Source of the DNA: Branchiostoma floridae
Lineage: Eukaryota; Chordata; Leptocardii; Amphioxiformes; Branchiostomatidae
DNA length: 64,000 nt
Assembly (NCBI RefSeq): GCF_000003815.2
Contig: NC_049992.1
Span: 2,552,207-2,616,206, forward strand
Reading direction: 5' to 3'
Shown here one piece after another: positions 20,806 through 31,499 of the stretch; positions within the stretch are counted from its first letter, which is position 1; each line of letters starts with the position of its first letter. Position numbers and translations under genes: made by a program. The notes beneath the pieces are model-generated. The model was not told where the DNA came from. It did not search any database and worked only from the letters and a program-made list of their open reading frames with translations.

Positions 20806-22772
20806 GCTTTAAATAGCATCCACTAGTATTCGTCAGTGATATTGAAGAGATCTTGTTGGGAATGGGTTTTATATCTTAGCTGTGAATTGATATGTAAAGC
20901 GCCAGGTCCCAAGTACCAGATAGTTCCATACGTAGGACCCCCCTCCTGTTGAGGGTGAGATTGTATATTTTCTCAGCCTCTGTAATATCCCGTTCGAACC
21001 AGCGGGGCTCGCGGTCTAGGTTAGCGGTGAATTAGAGATTGAAGGAGTGCCCCTGGTTGTTTTAGGTGGTTGAAAATGGTAGAGGAAGAGGCGTCGGTGC
21101 TGGGTTTGCAATGTTCTTTGTACCTTTCCTTTAGTAATCATAATGAACAAATTCTTGCCCGAGGGCTAATTGCAAGTGACAAAGATGACATAAAAATAAT
21201 GCTAAACAGTTTTTAAGCGACTTCTCTAGTCTAACTTAGTAGCGCCTGGTCTCACCAATGTATCTATTGTTACTCTGTGACTGGAGGGTAACCTCCAGCG
21301 ACAGAGTTTTGTGATCACTTTATGCGTTGAGTGTCCGCAACTATAACTCTATGTTCCACGTGCCGCATTTGTATGTGGTTTGGTATGTTGTCTGTACTCT
21401 GTTGCGAAATGATGTACGTTCTTTTTTTTTTCGAGGTACCTGTTTTTATCATGGATGTAGTAATTTCAGTTTTTACCCCTACGGCGTCCGGTAAAGTGGT
21501 TCAGGTCTTCGTAATGATCGCGCCTTGAGGTAATTGAATATTGTCAAGCAGATGTTGTCCTCGTCGGAATATGCCATCTCGTTCTGGCTTTGCGTTTCCA
21601 GTACTAAGGTTGGTTTAACATAGCATACTATTAACATTTTGCGCGGTTGATAGTCATATGCATTTTATGATTAGAACGTGTTTGATCCTTGGGATCTTTA
21701 TTTCGCGGTAGCTGTTTTTATTATCAATGTAATAATTTGAGAAATCACCTCTATGTACCTGGTCGATGGGCGATGGGGGTTGGCAATTACTTATCTCCAA
21801 GCAGATATGGAGTTATGTCCACAGCTGTCACTGCTCCAATTTTTAAAATGTTGTGTATGGTTGTTTTCTCTGTTGATGCGTACAGGACTGTGTCTTAGAT
21901 TTGGCAGTGATAGGTATGTTAGCTTGTTGTTGTTGTTGGCATAAGTTGATGTGATGTTGGTATAAGTTGATGTGATGTGTTCTGTATGCGATATAAACAC
22001 CAAGTCATACACCACAGAAAACATCACAACCGACATGAGCCATATTTAGATGATTGAGTATGTTACCTACGGTCACTTGTTGCAGTTTGGTTCTTCACAT
22101 TTGAGTTTGTAGATTACTTTGGCCTTGTTACTTTTTCTGGGGTCGGTTTTTGGGATGTACCAGTTTGTGCCGGAGGGTCGACTGAGGTTTGAAGCTAGCG
22201 GCAATGTTTTGCAATATTTTTCCGAAACTCCCTGGACATATGGGATGGTAATGTTGACGTTTTTTTTTTCTTTTGGTTAGGGGTTTGCACTTGAGCGTTT
22301 TTAGAGTGGTCCGAGGGGTTTGAGTGCATTGTTCAAGGTTCAGTTTTTGTAGTCACAACGTTCCTAAGATTTTTCACACTGTAACAAATGATTCGCACTA
22401 TCTATGAAAATGAAACTTCACAGAGAGATGTCGAATGTATTTCCTATTACGTACACTGAATGTTTGGTGATTTTGGAGTTGCAAACGCGACAAACAATTA
22501 GCTCCGGTGATTCCAACAACACAAGCTAATTAACTCATTTGCATCAGCAAAGTCTTAACTTGTCTTACCTTTGAAGCCTTTGAACACTTGAAAAAATTGA
22601 TTTTATCGCGTTTTTGCATATCAATTCATAGATTGGATAGCTAGATCTCTTTTACATATCAATTTACAAATAGGACATAAAAACAATCTCCAACATGATC
22701 TCTTCTGTGTCACTAACGAAAACTAGCGGATGCCAGTGGAAACGTCTAACCTTTATCGACGTGTCATGTTAT
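20806..22772 (-). mobile_element. Fossil Penelope-like element, antisense copy
   Basis: Minus-strand relics match the sense copy: NITIPYVQGVSEK near 22250-22210, RSNKAKVIYKLKC-like sequence near 22110, YIGETRR near 21250, and a C-terminal block matching RWFER...IYNLTLNR near 21000-20940. Its ends carry degenerate ribozyme-like cores (CTGACGA on the minus strand near 20840; ctaacga...gaaacgtc on the plus strand near 22712-22743). Stops and indels are frequent. An insertion at about 21280-22075 splits the endonuclease. Confidence 0.7.
21280..22075. repeat. Insertion inside the fossil Penelope element, related to the 46-kb repeat
   Basis: It interrupts the endonuclease relic. Phrases such as 'ttatctccaagcagatatgg' and a 'gccgcattt.tatgt...gtcgtctg'-like block occur here and again at 46080-46290, 55150-55350 and 57830-58040. 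Two partial tandem units are visible (21345-21480 and 21689-21800). Confidence 0.5.
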
Positions 22773-22790
22773 ATTACAGTAGTTCGGTAC

Positions 22791-23002
22791 CTTTCAAAAC
22801 TATGGTCACTCCATGCCAACCAGCATATGTAGCCGGATTGGATCCAATGACCCAAACTAGATTCTTTCCGGAATGTATCCAATCTATTTCGTAATGTATC
22901 CAGCCCATTCGCTTCAGTTCTTTCTCGAAGGCGAATAGACCATGATTTAGGACCCGATCAATATGAACTGTTTGCCAGCCGACCCCTGCTGTTTCGCTGT
23001 TC
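22791..23002 (-). CDS. Tectonin blade 3 (divergent)
   Basis: Exon of 212 nt, phase 2 in and phase 1 out. It reads GVGWQTVHIDRVLNHGLFAF, then WIHYEIDWIHSGKNLVWVIG, then YAGWHGVTIVLK. The 'GxGWQ' opening and 'I..G.N.VWVI...Y...GVT' strand match a tectonin repeat, but the middle is extended by about 20 residues. The fossil Penelope terminus ends only about 20 bp from its donor at 22790. Confidence 0.75.
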
Positions 23003-23305
23003 CTGTAAACAGGAAAAAAATTGTTACTTTACAGCAACTAATGTCAATACTCATAACTCCCCTGGGTGCCTTACTACCGCCACATTATGATGTTATGGAG
23101 GCCTTTACAAAAATGTCTTCGGGCACTTTAGATACATTAAGTTCATACCTCGGGGATTACTGATGCTGCAGTTAGTAGAACTCCTAAATTAATCGCTTTT
23201 GTAAAGTCTTGGGGTAGCTGATGACATCATCAGTCGACGTTGAATATGACTATAAGGTTGTGGACTAAACTGAGTGTGAAAATGTGTCACTTTTGAACTA
23301 CCTAC

Positions 23306-23423
23306 CCATACGTTCCCACTCGATACATCACAGTAGAGCCATCATAGACCGCCCAGACTCCAAAATGTCCAACTGAGATCTGCCGAAACCGTTCCGTACC
23401 GTTTACTACTTCCCACCCGGTTC
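23306..23423 (-). CDS. Tectonin blade 2
   Basis: 118-nt exon, phase 1 in and phase 2 out. It reads TGWEVVNGTERFRQISVGHF, then GVWAVYDGSTVMYRVGTYG. This is a canonical tectonin repeat. Together with the split glycine codon it joins the next exon as GTYG-NSETAG. Confidence 0.88.
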
Positions 23424-23946
23424 CTACAGGAGAAAGTCATGATAAATCAGATAACATGTACGTGTAAGATGTTTTAAAACAGGAGCAGTATTAACCGTTT
23501 GTCTCTTGTTATTGCTTTGACTCTTCATCTATATTCACGACAAACCTGCTAGCCTATAAAGAGAAAATATTGATCACAGAATAAATGGTAACATGGCATA
23601 CCCATAAACGACAGCAGTTCTGTCTTGCCTGGACGTTTCTACATGTCTATTCACGAGAAACTTGATAAACAAACATATGACTTAGGACGTCAAGATTTTT
23701 TGGGGCAAGCCTTCGAAGAGGAATTAATTACAAAGTGGGTTTCAACTAGTTACCTCGACAAACTATAATTCTGTAAATAGCTGCCCATTGCAATGACAAG
23801 ACTAAGAATTGTTGTCATTATATCTGCTGATATTCAAAAAGTTGCAGCCTGCAGTTATCCTCATCATGATACATGTAACACTACTTTCTCTCCGGGCCAT
23901 ATGCTTAAAACTGCGTTTGTTGATTTTGTTCTCTCCGTCTGCTTTC

Positions 23947-24217
23947 CTTGAGGAGCTGTTTTGGTGATACCCGTGCGTACCTTGTGGAACTGTTTTAGTG
24001 ATACCCTTGCGTACCTTGTGGAGCTGTTTTAGTGATACCCGTGCGTACCTTGTGGAGCTGTTTAGGTGATACCCGTGCGTACCTTGTGGAGCTGTTTAGG
24101 TGATACCCGTGCTTACCTTGTGGAGCTGTTTAGGTGATACCGGGCTTACCTTGTGGAGCTGTTTTAGTGATACCCGTGCGTACCTTGAGGAGCTGTTTTG
24201 GTGATACCCATTCGTCG
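23947..24217. repeat. 34-bp minisatellite duplicating an exon end and splice donor
   Basis: Eight head-to-tail units start at 23947, 23981, 24015, 24049, 24083, 24117 (33 bp), 24150 and 24184. The last unit is coding: it is the final part of the tectonin blade 1 exon. On the minus strand each unit contains CAAG|GTACGC, so the exon-end/donor boundary is copied seven more times into the intron. Confidence 0.93.
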
Positions 24218-24345
24218 CAGCGGCCTGCCGTCCACATCCAGAGCCCACACCTGATTGGTGGAGGCACTGACGCTGATTTGTTTGATCCCGTCGCTGACCA
24301 ACAGCCAATCAGATGTAGTGTCTGGAACAGCTGGAGTAGGTGGTC
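24184..24345 (-). CDS. Tectonin blade 1
   Basis: Phase 1-1 exon of 54 codons. A proline-rich linker (PPTPAVPDTT) precedes SDWLLVSDGIKQISVSASTN and QVWALDVDGRPLRRMGIT. It opens the six-blade propeller. The exon end (KTAPQ) and its donor lie inside the 34-bp minisatellite, so alternative donor use is plausible. Confidence 0.85.
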
Positions 24346-24562
24346 CTATATTGTGCGGGAAACCGATACTAGGTAACTAAATTATATTCTGTAGATGAAT
24401 ATTAGACATCTAGGTGATAAGATACGCCAAAATGCAACTACTCAAGCAACCTGATATGATTTTGACATGACTACCTCAAACATCCGACCGTCTGCATTTT
24501 CTACTCATCAGTGTCGCGTGCCAGTAAATCTGGTGTTTTAAGTCAAATTGCGGTTATACTCA

Positions 24563-24563
24563 C

Positions 24564-24634
<71 letters not shown>

Positions 24635-24745
24635 TGAATAGATAGACAGATAGATACATAAACAGACAGATGGATAGATACATAGATCGATAGATAGATA
24701 GATACATATAGATATAGATAGATACTATAGATAGATAGAAAATAC
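24563..24745. repeat. (AT)n(AG)n and (GATA)n microsatellite block
   Basis: A TATACATA/AT run, a GA run and a GATA/GACA-type run in succession, in the intron just downstream of the CUB-D exon. Confidence 0.95.
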
Positions 24746-24764
24746 GTTTTATATAAAGACATAC

Positions 24765-25139
24765 CTAGCCTGTTGTCCACTGCCTCATACCGTGCTGAAA
24801 ACCCAGCTCTGCGAATCACAAAGTCCGTGACGAAGAAGACGTACAGACTGTGTTCAGCTGAGGTTACAGTACTAGTCGACGAGTGCGCACAAGTGCCACA
24901 CCAAGACAAGGATTTGTGCTCATAGGGGTCTACAACTTGTACATAGTCGTTACGGCAGTGCCCCGGATAGCCTTGTGTATCGATGAACACAAGCGTGAGT
25001 TTGACAGCCTCGTGTGTATCCACGGTGATGTTCCACTGTTGGTACACGTGGTTATGGTAGGGGTAGTGCGGGTAGTTCATGGACGCGAACGTGCCAGAAT
25101 CTCCCGTCAGTTGGTGCATTCGTTGGTATTCTTGACGAT
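24765..25139 (-). CDS. CUB-D domain (single exon)
   Basis: Phase 1-1 exon of 125 codons containing a whole CUB domain: GDSGTFASMNYPHYPYHNHV, then YQQWNITV, then LVFIDTQGYPGHCRNDYVQV, LSWCGT and SLYVFFVTDF...GFSARYEAVD. The first disulfide pair (C1-C2) is missing: tyrosine replaces cysteine before QWNI and no cysteine precedes GDSGTF. The C3-C4 pair (GHC, WCG) is kept. Unlike the other CUB domains here, it has no internal intron. Confidence 0.9.
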
Positions 25140-25436
25140 CTTATAACAGAGACGATTTCCGTTATACGTTACCTTCTATCATATGCGCCACGTACAGCAG
25201 GGACAAAACAATACTTCCCTTCATGAGTTTTCTTTAAATATTGCTTTGTCATAACATTATTTAGTATTGAGTCTTGTCATAATACCCCCCCCCCCCCCCC
25301 CCAAACACACACACAAGGAGCAAGTCGGAAAGCCAACCTGGGAAAGTGTCAATCTTCTACTTTCTTCACCATTATCGGGACGCAGAAAGAGTGCAATAAA
25401 ATTAAGGCCACCATCAAAATATTGTTTCATACATAC

Positions 25437-25595
25437 CGTCTTCGGACTTGTCTTGTAGATGATAATGGATGTTGAAACCAGTTCCCGGTCGCCAGAAGTC
25501 TTTGAATCCATCAGTGTGAAAATGAATCGTCAAGACCGGAGCCATCGACACGTACGAGGGAGGTGGAGTCCGACCACAGAAGGTTTGGTAGAAGT
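25437..25595 (-). CDS. CUB-C domain, third exon
   Basis: Phase 1-1 exon of 53 codons: FYQTFCGRTPPPSYVSMAPV, then LTIHFHTDGFKDFWRPGTGF. It is the C-terminal third of a CUB domain, with the CG...PP turn and the 'LTIHFHTD...GF...Y' strands. Confidence 0.87.
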
Positions 25596-27464
25596 CTGGA
25601 ACATTGTCAAAGTTCATTGTCAATGTTCAGAGATAGTCAAATATAAACGTTAGATATCGGTAGTGATAAGTACCATGTTTCCGGCAAGTAAACTAATAGA
25701 TGCATTGGAGACGTTTAAGAAGAGAAAATAAGAATATTTTGTACTTGAGAACTGCAAGACAACAAAGTTCTTAGGACAGATAACAACTGGGGTCGTAGGT
25801 AAGTCGCAGAATAAAGACATGAAAAACTCCACAGGGGGTTCTACTAATAATGCTTTTCTGAATCCACAAACATACTCGTATTAGTAATTTGACATTAACG
25901 ATGCATAGTAGTTGTACTTGATGTAGGCTGTTGACTTATTAAGGGTTTTAAAGGCTATTAGGGTTGGCGAAATAGCATCTTTAGTGAATACAGTGCAGAT
26001 TTTACATGCTGTAGCAAGTTTAGTACCTTCGCCAAGAAGGCTATATTTTCGGTTGAGAGATGGTGTTGTGTCTCTATAATATATATATCATGTAGGTCAA
26101 TAGGACATAACTAGGGTAGCTGTGGATAGACTGTCATGATGTTTTGTGTTTGAGTAGCGGTTTCATGTCGAGTTCAAAAAAGGTTGGCGTAGCACTTTCC
26201 GTCGGCACTGCAGCAGGCCGATTGTTTGTGTTTGTTTGCTTGCGGACAACATAACTCGAGACATTGCGGATCGTTTTGCATGGTATTTGGTGGACAGGTA
26301 GGGATTGCAGAAAGTAAGGTCAATATAACGGGCCTTCTAGAGGCGAGATACGGTACTGCAGCGGAGGTTCAAAGTAGGAGGCAAAGTGTTCCTCAAGTGC
26401 CAGATTCATGATCTTTGAGTAGCCTTTGGGCAGGGAGTAATAAGTCGTGTCAGTTTTTTTAAACCGCAAGGCCGATTTTTATTTATTGTAGTAACTGTTT
26501 TCAACTTTGAAAGGGAATAACTCAAGAAAGGCTGGACGGATTGTCATGACATTTGGTGTGTTGATAGTTTGAGTAATAATTTATATAATCAAGATACAAT
26601 CATGTTAATCCGTAACTAATTTACATAATTGATAAAAAATGTTGAGAGTTAATATGTGACATGACCTGATTTGGGGGAAAGTAGCTGCCTTAGATTATTT
26701 TGGTTGGTCTAAGTAGGTCAGGAAAACAAACAAATGTCATGCATTCATTCTTTTTCATTCATTTTATTTATTTCTATATAATAGCCAGGTATACACGCTC
26801 AGGACAAAAGCGTGTGTGCCGTTTATTAAAAAAAAAATGAAAATAATTTTCAGTCTCCATGCAGGCGTGTCAGCTATATATATAGATGAAAAAAAGAATT
26901 TGGCCAAATAGGTTGCATTTTTCAGTCAGTCTTTCGCAGTCCATCCAGCGCCGGCCGGTCAGTTTAGTCCTAGGCCAGTTAACGCCTACTAGGGTTTTAT
27001 TCCTAACTTGGAAAAAGTCCCCTATCATCATTTACTATACGGCAAGGCCGGAGTCTGGTAGAGCCTACGTGATTTTGACGAAGCACTATGAAAGTTGCGC
27101 TGGAAAGTATCCCAACAGTGTACATAATTTTATTGTTACCTTCACCAAGAAGGTCATGTTTTTGGTGGCGTTCGTGGGTTTGTGGAGAGCACACGTTAAT
27201 GCAGTCGTTTGATATTGGGGTAGGTACACTTTAGTAATACATGAAATGACCTTAAAGTCTTGAATAAAGGCATGATTATTTGGCGAAGGGATGTATCCGT
27301 GGAACTCTAGTTCCTATAACGTTACCTATACAATTTAACGTATACGTAAAAAACGCGGTATTTGGTTAATCCGTAAGGGATGCCAATAAATCGCAATGTG
27401 TTCAATAGAGTTGACAGGTATACGTAGACAACCCGAGGTTAACATGGGTATTTTTCCAACTTAC
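25596..27464 (-). other. Intron with reverse-oriented dispersed-repeat fragments
   Basis: The segment about 26500-26660 ('ggaataactcaagaaaggctgg...attgtcatgaca') is the reverse orientation of the dispersed repeat near 37000-37500. 27030-27290 has no recognisable origin. No exon signal was seen. Confidence 0.45.
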
Positions 27465-27583
27465 CTAAATATGGCCTGTCTTGAATCTGAAGAAAATCAT
27501 GACGGCACCTTGCCTCATACTCAATGTCGAATTCTGGAAACTCCACCACCACAACCTTTCCTGGGTCTGCCACGATTGTCCAG
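27465..27583 (-). CDS. CUB-C domain, second exon
   Basis: 119-nt exon, phase 2 in and phase 1 out. It reads WTIVADPGKVVVVEFPEFDI, then EYEARCRHDFLQIQDRPYL. It supplies the 'C-x-W-x-I' continuation and the C..DF..I.D segment with the third cysteine. Confidence 0.87.
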
Positions 27584-27912
27584 CTAGAAAAACAAAACGA
27601 GATATTGTGAGTTTAGAAAGTGTCGAAATAACAATGCTATAAAAAGGCCAAGATCGTCATCAGAAGTTGTCGCACAGATTTCACACATTTGCTTTCAAAC
27701 AAATGAATTTTTGGGATGATGATAAAGAGACACACGGACCAAGGATGCGAAATTGCCTAGTAGTTGTTGTCTACGTTGCCTAGGCTATATCAAACAATAT
27801 GATTTTAACTAATTAAGATAATCAACTAATTGTTTCATGCACTGTTTAATCCAATACAGTTAAAATAACTTTTATACTCATGCATACAGAGAAGGCTTAT
27901 ATCATGTTATAC

Positions 27913-28027
27913 CTGCAGTTGAGGTTAGTCTGGTACCTCCCGGTCATGACGTCACGCGGAGGCACAATCTCTCCCTCCTCCTCGTACAGATAGCGCCCCC
28001 CAGCGGCTACGCACGCATGTGCAGGGT
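27913..28027 (-). CDS. CUB-C domain, first exon
   Basis: 115-nt exon, phase 1 in and phase 2 out. It reads PAHACVAAGGRYLYEEEGEI, then VPPRDVMTGRYQTNLNC. The two cysteines are C1 and C2 of the CUB fold, so this domain keeps all four cysteines across its three exons. Confidence 0.85.
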
Positions 28028-28199
28028 CTGTTGTATGCACAGGGCAGAGAAGCTCTTAGTTTTTGAAAGGGTAAGATTAGGGATTAAGTTTATTTGAACG
28101 TCTTTGCTATTCTAGTTTATTTATGTATAATAAATAAACTAGAATAAATATACACACCTCAAGGATAAAGGAATTTTAGAAAAAGAAAACAAACATTTT

Positions 28200-28895
28200 A
28201 AGCCTATTCAAACCGAAGAAACGGCTTTTAAGGTCCGCGCCAACTAGATATTCTTTCTATCTTCCATTTTTTTCTCGTTGTCATGGCAACCGGTTGTTAA
28301 CAAGCTTTTTTGACGAAAATCGCTAATCTAACAACGTGTTTTTGTGGTTTTCTTTCTATATTAATGCTATTTTCTTAACAATGTAATCTGTTATAACTTA
28401 GTGCATTTTTTATAATTAAATATATATGTTATGCTATTTTTAAGACATAATCGGCCAAATTCCAAGATGGCGGACCATTTCACCAAATCAACCATCATAT
28501 TCAAATGGACGTTTTTAGTCTAATTTCATTGTCTTTTGCGATTATTCGTTGAAAAAAATGTATTTTGGAAAATTCAAGTTGTCAGGCCCAAGATGGCGGA
28601 CCCAAACTGCTATTTTAATTAGGTATGACGTCATTCTTACGTCATTGATGTTGCTTTTGACAACAGAAGCAGTTAGCAGACATTAGTACCATGTTATCTA
28701 AACTTTCTATAAACATGTTTGTAGCACGTTTTTTCACGTTTCTAGCCCGTAAAATTAATGGCGTCATAATAACGCAATATCTGCTAAAAGTCTCAGAAGT
28801 TACCTTCACATCACTCTCTAAAAATTCGGTGGTCCAACAATATGAATGTTTAGGAGTAATAGGAGTTTGAGGCGCGGGACTCAAAAGCCCCCTCC
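28200..28895. mobile_element. Degenerate copy of the 13681-type TTAA element
   Basis: It resembles 12450 and 13681: 'cctattcaaaccg', 'ggcttttaaggtccgcgcc', 'catggcaaccgg', 'ccaagatggcgga' (twice) and a G/C-rich right part ending near 28895. The ends have decayed and no TTAA pair is visible. Confidence 0.6.
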
Positions 28896-28948
28896 CCAAT
28901 CAGAGATTGAACAAAAAAAAACTGAATAGTGTCAACATCATGTCCTAC

Positions 28949-29152
28949 CCTCACAACTTGGAGTGAGGAAGTTCCACTCTATTCCAACATGATCATCAAG
29001 CACACACGTCAGCCTTTCCTGGCCCTGGCCCAACATAACGTAGCCGTCGTTACAGCCGAACGAAACAACCGACCCCACAGTGAAGTTGTCTCCGGTCCTG
29101 TAGCCGTTGTCGGGAGTGCCAGGGTCCAGACACGGATCACTAAAGCTAAATG
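28949..29152 (-). CDS. Sushi (CCP) domain
   Basis: Phase 1-1 exon of 68 codons: DPCLDPGTPDNGYRTGDNFT, then GSVVSFGCNDGYVMLGQGQE, RLTC and TPSCE. The four cysteines and the W between C3 and C4 (EWNF) are those of a complement-control-protein module. Acceptor GTTAG|CA at 29154-29153 gives phase 1; a nearer AG would break the phase. Sushi modules mediate protein contacts in complement and selectin-type proteins. Confidence 0.88.
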
Positions 29153-29275
29153 CTAACGCCCGAAAGACATGGATAACAATTTGGTGCATCTTTCAATCTT
29201 TCATCTTACTATTGAATACATCAAGAAGTACGCCTTAGTTTGAATACTTTTCTGTCGCGGAAATGTGCTGCCACA

Positions 29276-30220
29276 TTAACCCTCATCCGACCGTTACATT
29301 TTTACGACGAATCTGACCGTATGGGGTCATTTTTGACCCCATTTTGTTTTGCTCATAGACATATTTCTGCTGGCTTATTTTGTCATTTCTATGTATTTAC
29401 TGTTTCACTAACCTATGAAAAATATTTTGACAAGTTTTGGTGTCAGTAGTTATTACTCATTATTTTATGCAGAAAATGAGGAAAACCCACATTTGCTCTG
29501 AAAATCTACCGTACTAAACTTACTTAAACAATGTTTTGTTTTATCAAGTTCTAAACAATAATTGTGGCGATGCAATAATGCTGATAGCATAATAATGTTA
29601 TTTAACAAGAAAAAATACAATATTTGTGAAAAGTAACGAATTTATTACTTAATTATGCACCATATTCCGCCATCTAAACACATACATACAATAACTCGTG
29701 TCTATTTTCCCGCAAAGATCTTTCTTGTAGGTTCCTTCTGCACATTCTGTCCATATATTGTTTTTTAATTAATTAGAAACATTTTCACTTTCATTAGCAT
29801 AGGTAATTAGTGCGTATTATCATAATTTATGCAGAATGTCGAAAAACCGTGTTTTACACTAAAATACTAAATTTCTTTGAAAAATATTCGGTGTTTACTC
29901 ATCTAAGCAACTACAACCTGTTGCTGCAATAGCAATAATGAGGAATGCCTTTTATTTTATTGAAATATCTTGATATTTATGTAATTAATGATTCATAATT
30001 GGCTGGGGTCATTTTTGACCCCACCGAACAAGACACAAACTTTCAACTATAGCTTATACAATAATGGGCAAATCTCGGCGAAAAATTGGTAGATGTTGTA
30101 AGACATGTATACAAACAAATTCATGGAAGGATTTTTTTCTCTGATGAAAAATTTTGCTGTGGCAGATTAAAATATACGCCTGGGGTCAAAAATGACCCCA
30201 TACGGCCGGATGAGGGTTAA
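29276..30220. mobile_element. piggyBac-type element with double palindromic GGGGTCA ends
   Basis: Both ends carry TTAACCCTCATCCG(A/G)CCGT including TTAA (29276-29279 and 30217-30220). A near-palindrome tggggtcatttttgacccca follows at 29324-29343, a second lies at about 30003-30022, and its complement is at 30181-30200. No coding sequence. It is intronic between sushi and CUB-B. Confidence 0.85.
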
Positions 30221-31499
30221 AACTCAATAATTTTTATGAACTCTTTAATGAAGCCTTGCAATCAGGTCTTATTGTCACAGATATATATGATCGCCTCCCA
30301 ATAATTTACATTATGAAACATGCATATAGTAGAGATAAGAAAATTAAATGTGAAAACACAAGTGCGAGAAATTCAATATGAAAAATATTAACAGATTTAA
30401 ACATGTTTTGTCTAACGTATCTTAGGAATGTGTATATGATAACACAAACCCAAACACTGGGTACACAAAGTAATTTCATGCAAATTTTCAATTCATATTT
30501 TGGTAACTACGACAAAGCGAAATCAACGCCTCGACAAGCCGCGGTTTACGACAAGCCTGCGAAAGTCCTCCAAAACGAAAATACAAGAAATGTTTAAAGA
30601 ATCCTTCTTCAATAACATTACATAGGTACAAACCGTCGGGAACCAAATTTAATTGTTTGATTCGTAATTACAAAAGGAAATGCGACCAATTTTCAGCTGC
30701 AGCCACTAACATACGTTGAGCTGGCAAACTAATTAATGAAATTCTTAATTCTTAACCGGTAAAACTAAATAAAGACCAGATAATGTAAACTATGGCCTTC
30801 AGTATGCTACAAGTAACCATGTAGTTCACATAAGTGCTGGCCTGGCTAAGAAAGTTTACCAAGTACAAGTTACTCTCAATATCTTGCTTCAAATTATGTT
30901 TGAGACGACAGATAAGAAACTGAAGTATGACTTCACATAAAGACGTTAGCTTTAAGAACACTATGCTAAGAATATGAAGTAATGACAACACTGAGTTGAT
31001 ATTCAGTGTGAGACATCGATCGGCTGGCAGTTGCGTGTACAGTTCTACAAAGCACAATTATATACTAAAAAGGATTACAAGTCATTTTTCTACACACACA
31101 ACTCATGAGAGCTAATTCAGCTGTGAGGAAGACAATTTCAAGTTCGAAATGTAGATTCAATAGATATGCTTTGATACAATTTTGATAGGACTGATTTGAA
31201 ATTAGAAGAAAGTTGTTTTTCCATAACTGCAGATAGTATTGTCTTATGACATGATCTTATCTGATTGAAACCTTGCATTATATCTGTTACCCACATTGGG
31301 TCATTCCGTATGGTTTGATAATGTTCATAATGAAAACCAGCACAGAATATTTAAATTAGTGACTAGTGTTATGTAAATCTGTCTCTAACCATTGTTCCTT
31401 GCTGGTAGACAGTCTGGCATGTTTATGAGTTTATGTAGTTATGGGGGTCAATCTACCCTTGCCCAGGGTTAGAATTTCTGGAGTTTAACACACACAAAC
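30221..31499 (-). other. Intron segment, no firm feature
   Basis: AT-rich sequence. The part from 30920 to 31150 resembles 11630-11880 in a few phrases ('gaagtatg.cttcacata', 'gtacag.tctacaaag'), so it may hold an old dispersed repeat. Nothing further. Confidence 0.4.

Noticed and set aside
23947..24217. Array of additional tectonin mini-exons
   Set aside because: A 34-bp unit is not a multiple of three and lacks acceptor sites; only the last unit is read as coding.
29139..29189. MHQIVIHVFRALAFSFS before the sushi domain as a signal peptide and gene start
   Set aside because: It contains histidines and an arginine in the core, and a phase-1 acceptor inside it joins the upstream CUB-B exon in frame. 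An internal exon explains it better, though an alternative start cannot be excluded.
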